Positions 1 through 6,316 of a stretch of 6,455 nt of DNA are shown piece after piece. This DNA comes from Spirochaetaceae bacterium (GTDB lineage: Bacteria > Spirochaetota > Spirochaetia > DSM-27196 > SKKC01): contig PWGF01000110.1 of assembly GCA_003554375.1 (NCBI GenBank), forward strand, positions 1 to 6,455, given 5' to 3'. Numbering within the stretch: the first letter of the stretch is position 1; every line of letters starts with the position of its first letter. The notes beneath the pieces were generated by a model. That model saw only the letters and a program-made list of their open reading frames with translations. It was not told the DNA's origin and made no database searches. The position numbers and the translations under genes were made by a program.

Positions 1-659
1 CCGACACCGGCGTCACCGAGAAACACCGGATTGTTCTTCAAACGCCTACATAGAACCTGCACCGTCCGTTCGAGGACATCGTCGCGACCGATCACCGGTT
101 CGAGCTTTCCTTCACGGGCAAACTCGGTCAAGTTATCCGTGAACTGTTGGAGGGGATCTCGTTTCCTCTTACCGGAGCCGGCTTCATCGCCCTCCTCCGC
201 GTCATCCTCTTCTACGGGAGCCTCTTCGAGCTCTTCTTTGGCGACGCCGTGCGAGATCGTTTCCAGCAAGCTCAGGCGTGAAACCCCTCCCTTCCTCAGG
301 AAATATGAGCCGAAGCTCTGTTCCTCATCGTAAATCGAGACCAGGATGTCGCCGATGTCAACCTCTTCCTTCGAGCTATTCTGTGTGTGGAAAACTGCTC
401 GCTCGATGATGTTCTGGAAACTCACGCTCTGAGTGGGATCGAGCTCATCCACTTCGGGGACCTTAGTCTTGAGATGCTCATCCACCTCCGAACGGAGCTC
501 GTCAGGCTCCCCGCCGGACTCACGCAGAATCTCCCTTGGATAGTCGAAATGGAGCGCGGCGTAGAGCACATGCTCCGGCGTAAGGTACTCATGGCTTCGT
601 CGCCGGGCTTCCTGGTACGCCGCATTCAATACATCCTGCACTTCCTGGTTAACTCGCAT
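1..659 (-). CDS. clpA: ATP-dependent Clp protease ATP-binding subunit ClpA, N-terminal part (truncated by window edge)
   Basis: ClpA is the AAA+ unfoldase that partners ClpP in the cytoplasm and takes N-degron substrates from ClpS. Translating the minus strand from the ATG at 659-657 gives 219 residues that run off the window. Residues 1-140 are the Clp N-domain, with recognisable stretches such as YLTPEHVLYAAL (25-36), ERAVFHTQ (86-93) and SRLSLLETISHG (127-138), which line up with E. coli ClpA without large gaps. An acidic linker (about 141-162, rich in E and D) and a basic patch (KRKRD) follow. The first AAA+ module then begins with LEPVIGRDD (186-194) and the start of a Walker A (FLGDAGVG) at the edge. 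The start matches the E. coli N-terminus and has a purine-rich GGGAGAG upstream. The gene lies 86 nt after clpS in the same direction. The identification is firm; only the C-terminal two thirds are unseen. Confidence 0.96.
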   Translation of the reverse strand, partial: MRVNQEVQDVLNAAYQEARRRSHEYLTPEHVLYAALHFDYPREILRESGGEPDELRSEVDEHLKTKVPEVDELDPTQSVSFQNIIERAVFHTQNSSKEEVDIGDILVSIYDEEQSFGSYFLRKGGVSRLSLLETISHGVAKEELEEAPVEEDDAEEGDEAGSGKRKRDPLQQFTDNLTEFAREGKLEPVIGRDDVLERTVQVLCRRLKNNPVFLGDAGV

Positions 660-745
660 CACTCAACTCTCCCTCTCGAACTCATGGCAGCGTTGTCCGG
701 AACCGTGCTCCCGACCGCACTGTTTCGGTGTATTCTTTGCTTGCA

Positions 746-1060
746 CTACTGCTTCTCCATGGTGCACTTCAGTGGGAACTCCCGCTCCCGCGCCATCTTC
801 TTGACCTCCTGGACCTTGGTAGCCGCGATGTCGTATGTGTAGACTCCCGCTTCTCCGGTCCCATTTTGGTGGACACTCAGCATGATGGCATTGGCCTCTA
901 CAAGCGACTTGTGGAAAACACGCACCAACACTTCCACTACGAAGTCCATCGTCGTGTAATGGTCATTGTGCAGAACCACCCGGTACATGTCCGGCTCTTC
1001 AACACTCTGATCTCGTTCCTCCAGGAGCTCACCTTCGTGTTGCCGGCTCCTATCGCTCAT
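746..1060 (-). CDS. clpS: ATP-dependent Clp protease adaptor protein ClpS
   Basis: ClpS binds proteins with N-terminal Leu, Phe, Tyr or Trp and delivers them to the ClpA N-domain for degradation by ClpAP. The 104-residue product is full length for the family. Residues 1-24 are a charged flexible tail. The core starts at MYRVVLHND (25-33), and the N-degron pocket residues are N32, D33, T36, M38 and H64 (in LSVHQNG), corresponding to E. coli N34, D35, T38, M40 and H66. The position of E. coli D36 is His (H34). The family's C-terminal pattern is present: GVYTYDIAATKV (72-83), then AREREFPLKCTMEK (90-103). The start is decided by a perfect AAGGAGG seven bases upstream of the ATG. clpA follows 86 nt downstream on the same strand, the classical clpS-clpA order. 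Confidence 0.97.
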   Translation of the reverse strand: MSDRSRQHEGELLEERDQSVEEPDMYRVVLHNDHYTTMDFVVEVLVRVFHKSLVEANAIMLSVHQNGTGEAGVYTYDIAATKVQEVKKMAREREFPLKCTMEKQ

Positions 1061-1067
1061 TCAACGC

Positions 1068-1074
1068 CCTCCTT
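1068..1074 (-). promoter_or_regulatory. Strong ribosome binding site of clpS
   Basis: The minus strand reads AAGGAGG, a full match to the anti-Shine-Dalgarno sequence, with a 7-nt spacer to the clpS ATG. It is the strongest ribosome binding site in the window and fixes the clpS start. Confidence 0.85.
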
Positions 1075-1205
1075 ATCTCGTGTTCGCCAGGGTACCAAGT
1101 AACGAGGCTCAAACGCGTCAACAACACGCCTCGTACTGGTTTGTGCTTCCGGTACGGCCCGTCGGGCGCTCACCATTCACCTAGCCCCTGCCCCGTCGCC
1201 TTCCA

Positions 1206-1234
1206 CCGGCCGTCCCCGGCCGGCGGTCGCCGGC
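1206..1234 (-). other. GC-rich overlapping inverted repeats in the clpS leader / downstream of the surE operon
   Basis: Two hairpins can form here but share bases. CCGGCC (1206-1211) pairs with GGCCGG (1218-1223) around a 6-nt loop. GCCGGC (1219-1224) pairs with GCCGGC (1229-1234) around a 4-nt loop. Only one can exist at a time. The element lies between the end of the NHL/VWA gene and clpS, in the predicted clpS leader. On the minus strand no T-run follows, so it is not a typical intrinsic terminator. It may be a leader structure, an mRNA-end stabiliser or a factor-dependent termination site. The inverted repeats are seen directly; any function is inferred. Confidence 0.4.
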
Positions 1235-1260
1235 TACAATGAGAGCGGATACGCGCATCG

Positions 1261-1289
1261 GTTATAAGTATACAAAAGTACGCCGACAA
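1261..1289 (-). promoter_or_regulatory. Candidate sigma70-type promoter for clpS-clpA
   Basis: The minus strand has a -35-like TTGTCG (1289-1284, 4/6 to consensus), a 17-bp spacer and a -10-like TATAAC (1266-1261, 5/6). It sits in an AT-rich island that stands out within GC-rich surroundings. An overlapping TATACT (1272-1267) is a second possible -10 but lacks a good -35. Transcription would start near 1254, giving a leader of about 195 nt before the clpS ATG that includes the hairpins at 1206-1234. It was found by eye from consensus only. Confidence 0.45.
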
Positions 1290-1326
1290 TCGGGAAGTCC
1301 GCCGACAGCGCCGGCATGTCAACGAG

Positions 1327-3480
1327 CTATAGGTCGAACGGGGCGAAATAGCCCAGCTCGTCGCGACCGGTCTGCTGAGCCAGCACCGCCTGGACCTCAA
1401 CCGGAATGTATTCGCGCCCGAAGTCGCCGTGGCGATCCGTTTCGAACTGAAGCGTGTACAGACCGTGAGCTCCGGTTCGCATCTTCGACACCAGAGGCTC
1501 GAGTCCCCGAGCGTCGCCGGCCTCGTAAGTCGTGCCACCGGTTTCCGTGACCAAGTACTCGAGCTCCGACGCGAGCTCGGCCCCAAACAACAGGACCGAG
1601 AACCGCACCCCGTTGTTCACCATACGCCGCGCCAGCTCATCCACGTCGTGCCGGTCAAAGGCGTCGTCGGCAACCTCCCCCGTGCTCACAAAGAGAACCG
1701 ACCGTGCGCCCCGCTCGGCGAACAGCTTCGCCGAGGCATCCTGGAATGCCACGTCGGTTTGCGCAGGCGCTCTAGCGTCACCTTCCTGGAGTTGCCTGAG
1801 CGTGGAATCGACAAGCGTTTCGACTCCCATGCCCGGAGGCTCCAGAAGCGAGGGCTCCGCATCCGCCGAGAAGATCCGTATACTACCGTGCTCGCGCACC
1901 TCGGGAACAACCTCACGGATTATGTCCTCTATCCTGCTTCGTTCGGGGCGAAGGGCGTCCGGCCTATCGAGCACAAGCGATACGTGGAGCTCCTCATCCC
2001 GATCGCCGGCGTAGAGAAGCTCAGGATCGCCAACGTCGGCTCTTGCCTCGGTGATCATGAAGTTCTCCGACCCCAAGCCCGCAATCGGATCACCGTTGCG
2101 GTTTCGAACCCTTACATCCATAGCCACTTCCGGGAAGTCGTCCGCGTAGACGCGCTCAATCTGGACGTCCAGCCCGGTATAGAGCCCCGGTCGTTCCGTC
2201 AACACGAAAACGGCCCCCTGGTCGAAGTCGGTGACCACCACTCGTCCGTTGTTGTCCCGAACCGCCCGCGTGAGACGCTCGGCGTCATCGCTCAAATCCG
2301 CCAACTCCCGGACGGTGTCGTTTTCCACATTCAGAACGTATATCGCCCCGTCGTCGACCACCATGAGCTCGGAGTCACTGAAGCGGGATACTCCTTCGGG
2401 AGCCGAGAACTGACCGTCACCGAGTATCTCGAGAAAATTCCCGCTCCGGTCAAAAACGGCAACGTGGTCTCGTCCCTGATCACCGACGTATAAGCGTCCA
2501 TCCAGGACGGCAACGCCGCCGGGCTCTCGAAGCCCATCGTACTCCGAACTCTCAAATCCAACCGAGCCCAAATACTCGCCGTCTTCGTCGAAGCGGACCA
2601 CGCGCCGGTTTCCCCAATCGCTGACATAGAGATAGCCGACCTCATCCCACGCCAGATACTGCGGCCCAAGCAGCTCACCGTCGCCCAGGCCGCTTGTACC
2701 GAACTCAGCCTTCCTTTCCCCATCGTCGCTCAACTTGGCGATCCGATCCCCGCCGAACTCCGAGACGAAAAAACCTTCGTCATAGGCAACCAAGTCGAAC
2801 GGAGCATCAAACCCTTCCAAGCCCCCGGTGAAGCGATTCACACGACGCCCATTCGGATCAAGGACCACCAGTTCGTATCCGAGGAACGAGCTGACCACCA
2901 TCGTGCCACTAGCTCCCGGCGCGATTCCTGCCGGCCGGCGAAAGATCCGAATGTCGCCTCGTTGCCCATCGATCTTCTCCGACATCACGTACGGCTCCGT
3001 CACAACCTCGACAGAAGACACCCCGCGGCGGTGTTCCATGCGGGCCACTTCGTTCCGGAGGAAGAGGCTGTCTTCACCTAGCTCCAGAAGCGTCCGCCAC
3101 TCGTCGAGCGCCGCAGACTCCAAGCCTGCTCGATAGTACGCCCGCCCCAGCCAGAGTCGTGCCCGCGCGTCATCCGGCGCAAGCGCCAACGCCCTCTGGA
3201 AGCTCAATACCGCGTCTTCGAAATAGCCGCGATGATACGCCCGCACTCCCCACCCGAACTCCTCCTGAGCTTCAAGAGCATCCATGTCGATTCCGTTCTG
3301 CGCAAAGACGCCCGGCATCCCCAGCGGCAAGAGAAGCATCCCGAAGAACAGGAGGGCCGCGGCTGCACGCCGCCGCCCTCGTCCCGGCGAGCTCCAACGA
3401 ATCGCGCAGCTGGTGTCAAGCCCATGCGGCTTTCGGTGTAACCACGCGGCGGCTACTCTTGGCTCATGATGACGATGCAT
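1327..3480 (-). CDS. Exported TPR / NHL six-bladed propeller / Ig-like / degenerate VWA-domain protein
   Basis: A 717-residue protein of unknown specific function, probably periplasmic or surface-located and acting by protein or glycan binding. The N-terminus has a long basic n-region, RRR (36-38), a hydrophobic core (39-56) and a likely signal peptidase I site after GVFA (57-60); no lipobox cysteine is seen. Two TPR units cover about 73-140. Residues 185-430 carry about six NHL-like blades (for example LYVSDWGNRRVVRFD at 284-298 and LYVGDQGRDHVAVFD at 330-344), enough for a closed propeller. Residues 438-478 match the Ig-like lead-in of VWFA-related proteins (VRNRNGDPIAGLGSENF). A VWA fold follows (about 498-670), but its MIDAS is DRPDA (505-509) instead of DxSxS, and the usual TDG aspartate is T600; T575 is kept. 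The tail (671-717) looks like a final beta domain. The ATG overlaps the upstream TPR gene by 17 nt, and no other in-frame start precedes the signal peptide core. Confidence 0.85.
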   Translation of the reverse strand: MHRHHEPRVAAAWLHRKPHGLDTSCAIRWSSPGRGRRRAAAALLFFGMLLLPLGMPGVFAQNGIDMDALEAQEEFGWGVRAYHRGYFEDAVLSFQRALALAPDDARARLWLGRAYYRAGLESAALDEWRTLLELGEDSLFLRNEVARMEHRRGVSSVEVVTEPYVMSEKIDGQRGDIRIFRRPAGIAPGASGTMVVSSFLGYELVVLDPNGRRVNRFTGGLEGFDAPFDLVAYDEGFFVSEFGGDRIAKLSDDGERKAEFGTSGLGDGELLGPQYLAWDEVGYLYVSDWGNRRVVRFDEDGEYLGSVGFESSEYDGLREPGGVAVLDGRLYVGDQGRDHVAVFDRSGNFLEILGDGQFSAPEGVSRFSDSELMVVDDGAIYVLNVENDTVRELADLSDDAERLTRAVRDNNGRVVVTDFDQGAVFVLTERPGLYTGLDVQIERVYADDFPEVAMDVRVRNRNGDPIAGLGSENFMITEARADVGDPELLYAGDRDEELHVSLVLDRPDALRPERSRIEDIIREVVPEVREHGSIRIFSADAEPSLLEPPGMGVETLVDSTLRQLQEGDARAPAQTDVAFQDASAKLFAERGARSVLFVSTGEVADDAFDRHDVDELARRMVNNGVRFSVLLFGAELASELEYLVTETGGTTYEAGDARGLEPLVSKMRTGAHGLYTLQFETDRHGDFGREYIPVEVQAVLAQQTGRDELGYFAPFDL

Positions 3481-4141
3481 TCACAGCCTCCATTACAGAC
3501 TTCATGTGCCCGGCAATTTCCGAATTCCCGGGACGAAGATCCAACGCCTTTCGGAGACACTTGCGAGCCTGCTCGACGTTCCCAAGCTTAAAAAAGACCC
3601 AACCCAAGCTGTCCAGATATGCTCCGTTATTGGGAGCATAACGCACTGCACGACGGCAGCACTCCAAAGCGTACTGAAGCTCCCGCTCCTCCTCGGCCAG
3701 AAGATACCCCATGCTATTGAGCGCGTTCGCGTTTTCCCGATCCATCTCCAGCGCTCGCTTCAGCTTCTCGATCGCTGCCTCGTTCTCGCCCTCTTGGTAT
3801 AGCGCGTACGCCAGAGCAGAGTACGCCTTGGGCGACTCGTATCCCTCCTCGATGATGCGATCGAACTCAAAACGCGCTAAACGGTGCCGGCCACTCGTAG
3901 CGTAGATATACCCCAATAGCATCCGCGCCTGGTAGACGTGAGCGAAATCCGCAGCCCCGGTTACTACCTGCTCCAGGTACAACAGTGCTTCGTCATAACG
4001 CTCCAGTTGGGCGTAACAGAGGCCCAAGTAATAAGAGAGCTCCGGGTATTTCGACGCATCCGCATCGACATTGAGAAACACCTCAAGCGCCTGCGAGAAA
4101 CGCCGTTGCCGGTACAACCTGATTCCCTCATTCATCCCCAT
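3464..4141 (-). CDS. TPR-repeat protein (cytoplasmic scaffold-like)
   Basis: A 225-residue protein made almost wholly of tetratricopeptide repeats, which form alpha-helical scaffolds for protein-protein contacts. About six units can be traced, starting near residues 2, 34, 71, 105, 139 and 173, with typical signatures such as YYLGLCYAQLERYDEALLYL (37-56), ALAYALYQEGENEAAIEKLK (109-128) and LDSLGWVFFKLGNVEQARKC (176-195). There is no signal peptide or membrane segment, so a cytoplasmic location is expected. The start lies 19 nt after the surE stop. An ATG two codons downstream (4135) is an alternative, and neither has a strong ribosome binding site, so coupling to surE translation is likely. 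The last 17 nt overlap the start of the exported TPR/NHL/VWA gene. The partner is unknown; the context suggests co-expression with SurE and the exported protein. Confidence 0.85.
   Translation of the reverse strand: MGMNEGIRLYRQRRFSQALEVFLNVDADASKYPELSYYLGLCYAQLERYDEALLYLEQVVTGAADFAHVYQARMLLGYIYATSGRHRLARFEFDRIIEEGYESPKAYSALAYALYQEGENEAAIEKLKRALEMDRENANALNSMGYLLAEEERELQYALECCRRAVRYAPNNGAYLDSLGWVFFKLGNVEQARKCLRKALDLRPGNSEIAGHMKSVMEAVNASSS
3487..3491 (-). promoter_or_regulatory. Ribosome binding site of the TPR/NHL/VWA gene, inside the upstream TPR coding region
   Basis: The minus strand GGAGG lies 6 nt before the ATG at 3480 and is itself part of the Met-Glu-Ala codons near the C-terminus of the TPR protein. 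It supports the 3480 start and implies translational coupling across the 17-nt gene overlap. Confidence 0.6.
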
Positions 4142-4160
4142 ACCGTCTCATTCACGAGGT

Positions 4161-4925
4161 CTATTCGGAAGGTGTGCATTCGGCCGCTCCATCCGTGAAA
4201 GCCTCCGCATATACCGCTCCGTCGTAGCGTTCCGGATGAAGGGCGATTGCGGAAACCGATATGCTACCCTGTCTGACGGCGTGAGCGTCCGTACCTGGCT
4301 CCTCCCCGTCGCTCGCTGCCACCCCTTCGACCGTAAACCGGACCGTCGAATCCCCGTGGCTCTGTCTCCGCAACTTGTCACTGTAGGATCGCCGTCCCGG
4401 ACGAGTAAGCACAACGGGCGGGTCCGGATCCGGCGCGTTGGGGGCGTTGATATTGACAAAATGCTCGCCGTCCCAATGACGCCGGAACGCCTCGAGCGTT
4501 CTTTGCACGAAACGAGTCACCGGGCCAAAGAAGTACGGGGGCGCCGACGCATGCAAACTCACGGCAACGCCTGGCACACCCATGAGCGCGCCTTGGCGAG
4601 CTGCCGCTGCTGTGCCGGAATAGATCAGGTCCGTTCCGAAATTAGGTCCGAGGTTTATTCCGGAAAGTACGATATCCGGCTTCCGAGGGATGGCCCCGAG
4701 CATGCCCAGAATAACGCAGTCCGCCGGCGTCCCGGAGCAAGCGTACGTATGCTCATCGATCTGCCGTACCGTCAACTCCCGGCCGATGGTAATTCGGTGG
4801 GAGCCGGCGCTGCGTTCTCCGTCGGGAGCGAGTATCCAAACATCAAAGTGCTCCCTGAGCTCCTCTTGAAGTACAGCTATCCCCGGGCTTTGCACCCCGT
4901 CATCGTTTGTCAGTAGAATAGTCAT
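4161..4925 (-). CDS. surE: 5'/3'-nucleotidase SurE
   Basis: SurE is a divalent-metal-dependent phosphatase that removes phosphate from 5'- and 3'-nucleoside monophosphates (and in some species short polyphosphates), linked to nucleotide salvage and stationary-phase survival. From the ATG at 4925 the product is 254 residues, normal for the family. The metal-site residues fall at D8, D9 (in LLTNDDG), S39 (in DGERSAG) and N91 (in SGINLGPN), almost exactly the E. coli positions, which is why I prefer this start over an in-frame GTG at 4937. Other family marks are IYSGTAAAARQGALMGVPGV (101-120), HFVNINAPN (155-163) and PGTDAHAVRQGSISVSA (210-226). GGTGGGGAAG just upstream of the ATG can serve as a weak ribosome binding site. 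The gene lies 26 nt after the GHMP gene (counted to the ATG) and 19 nt before the TPR gene. Catalytic residues look intact. Confidence 0.95.
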   Translation of the reverse strand: MTILLTNDDGVQSPGIAVLQEELREHFDVWILAPDGERSAGSHRITIGRELTVRQIDEHTYACSGTPADCVILGMLGAIPRKPDIVLSGINLGPNFGTDLIYSGTAAAARQGALMGVPGVAVSLHASAPPYFFGPVTRFVQRTLEAFRRHWDGEHFVNINAPNAPDPDPPVVLTRPGRRSYSDKLRRQSHGDSTVRFTVEGVAASDGEEPGTDAHAVRQGSISVSAIALHPERYDGAVYAEAFTDGAAECTPSE

Positions 4926-4948
4926 TGGCTTCCCCACCCAGTAAGCCT

Positions 4949-4977
4949 ATACTATCCTGATTTTACATTTTCGTGAA
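4949..4977 (-). promoter_or_regulatory. Candidate internal promoter upstream of surE
   Basis: The minus strand has TTCACG (4977-4972, 4/6 to the -35 consensus), a 17-bp AT-rich spacer and TAGTAT (4954-4949, 4/6 to the -10). The -10 overlaps the TAG stop codon of the GHMP gene. Transcription would start near 4942, a few bases before the surE ribosome binding region. It would let surE and the downstream genes be expressed without the GHMP gene. Consensus matching only. Confidence 0.35.
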
Positions 4978-6100
4978 CCTGTGCCGCGCAGCCATGTTCT
5001 ACCATCAAGGCTCCCGCGTGGAACCCAAATATCGTCTCGTAGTCGTGAAGACGATGCAGGTATGGCGCCAACGCCTTCTCTTCCAGAATACTGAGGACGC
5101 ATCCTCCTCCCCCTGGGCCGGTAAGCCGTGATCCGAGAACTCCAGGGACCTCCAGGCTTCGTCGTACCAACCAATCCATCTCCGGGCATGAAAGCTCAAA
5201 CAGATCGCGAAGGCTCTCATGGGACCATGTAATGACTCTACCCAGCTGCTCAGCGTCCCCTTGGCACAGGGCCTCGACAGCCAAGCCGGCACGCTCGTGT
5301 TCTCCCACCGCATGAAGGCAGAGTCTTCGCACCTCCGCAGGCAATGCAGCAAACTCCCTCTGGAGCGCGCGTGAACCCGTAGATTCAAGGGCACATCCCA
5401 CACCGCCCGGTAAGAACTCCTCCAACACCGTTCGGCGCCGTTCAAACTCCGCGCGCGAAGGGCGATCCGGAGGAACCCGACTGTCAATGAGCAGAAAACG
5501 TGCACTATCGGGAAGAATCGGGAGTGTCGTCCAATGGCTCGAGTCAACCCACATGAGCGAGTCAGGGCACGCGTGAAACGCGGCCATTGCAGCGGCTCGG
5601 TTGGCAACGCCGCCAATGAAGCGCTCTTCAGCGTAGAGAGCTGCCGACGGGACGTGCACGACACCTCTCGGGAGCCTCAGGAGACGCTCCATTGCCGAGG
5701 CCATTGCCACCGCGAGCGCAGTGGATGCCCCGAGCCCAATTCCCATCGGTACATCTCCCGATATGGTAACGTTCATACCTCGAAGACGGTAACCTCGAGC
5801 AAGAAAATACGCGAGAACGCCTTTGGCCACGTTCGCCCACCGGTCTTCTCGGCGATACTTGAGCGTCGGAACGCCGGTCCGTTTTCGCTCTTTGAGATTT
5901 GCCGAGTAGAAGCGCAGGCTCGTGTCCCGCCTCTGTCCAATGGAGACAGAAACCCTTTGGGCAAGCGGCATCATTATCGCGCCGCCGTGAGCGACCTGTA
6001 CGTGCTCCCCCAGAAGAGCAACCGTTCCCGGTGCGGAGGCCGAAACTTCGCATGGCGCCCCGTACTCCGCAAGGTGACTTGCCTCCAATGTGTTTTCCAT
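4952..6100 (-). CDS. Galactokinase-family GHMP protein with substituted catalytic residues
   Basis: A 382-residue protein, the usual galactokinase length, with GHMP motifs in order. Motif 1 is APGTVALLGEHVQV (23-36). Motif 2, the ATP loop, is GDVPMGIGLGASTALAVA (115-132). Motif 3 is SRLTGPGGGGCVLSIL (324-339). Galactokinase-type SHESLRDLFELSCPEMDWLV (293-312) precedes motif 3, so it is closer to GalK than to mevalonate or homoserine kinases. True galactokinases have Arg in APGRVNLIGEH and Asp in GIMDQ (human R37 and D186); here these are T26 and A170, the latter by an ungapped alignment over AEERFIGGVANRAAA (157-171). The galactose-binding Asp after EHT is Q35, while E32 and H33 remain. It may be a pseudokinase or regulator, or a kinase for another sugar. 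AGGAG (6111-6107) lies 6 nt before the ATG. It is the first gene of the surE cluster. Confidence 0.85.
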   Translation of the reverse strand: MENTLEASHLAEYGAPCEVSASAPGTVALLGEHVQVAHGGAIMMPLAQRVSVSIGQRRDTSLRFYSANLKERKRTGVPTLKYRREDRWANVAKGVLAYFLARGYRLRGMNVTISGDVPMGIGLGASTALAVAMASAMERLLRLPRGVVHVPSAALYAEERFIGGVANRAAAMAAFHACPDSLMWVDSSHWTTLPILPDSARFLLIDSRVPPDRPSRAEFERRRTVLEEFLPGGVGCALESTGSRALQREFAALPAEVRRLCLHAVGEHERAGLAVEALCQGDAEQLGRVITWSHESLRDLFELSCPEMDWLVRRSLEVPGVLGSRLTGPGGGGCVLSILEEKALAPYLHRLHDYETIFGFHAGALMVEHGCAAQVHENVKSG

Positions 6101-6316
6101 ATCAAACTCCTATCCCCAACGAGCCACCGAGCATCCACCACTTGCGAAACATCCGCCGACGTACTGCTCGGCTCGGCATGCTTAACGAGCCGCTGCTTCC
6201 GCAGTACCGCGCGCTTCAAAGCCGCTCGGCCGAGTTCCCGATGCGTGGGCCGCGTCGAAGACGGCATTCGCGGACCCATTCGTCCACTTTTCGTGCGCGT
6301 CTCCGCTTGCCTAGGG

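Noticed and set aside
1090..1122. TTGACG on the minus strand (1117-1112) as the clpS -35 box
   Set aside because: At 15-19 bp spacing no acceptable -10 follows (TTGGTA at 17 bp). The pair at 1261-1289 is better.
1206..1234. Intrinsic terminator of the surE operon
   Set aside because: The hairpins are strong but no T-run follows on the minus strand, so I list it only as an inverted-repeat element.
1170..1586. Minus-strand 138-codon frame running into the intergenic region before clpS
   Set aside because: It overlaps the C-terminus of the VWA gene in another frame, and its composition (Arg/Ser/Cys rich) looks non-coding.
1429..2493. Long plus-strand open frame (354 codons)
   Set aside because: It lies antisense within the NHL/VWA gene, has no recognisable domain, and is rich in Arg/His/Val patterns typical of a reversed frame in GC-rich DNA.
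3301..3480. Tat (twin-arginine) signal in the exported protein
   Set aside because: There is an RRR before the hydrophobic core, but no S/T-RR-x-F-L-K pattern. A Sec signal peptide explains it.
4071..4916. Plus-strand open frame of 281 codons
   Set aside because: It is antisense to surE and the TPR gene. The minus-strand product has all SurE motifs, so this is a shadow.
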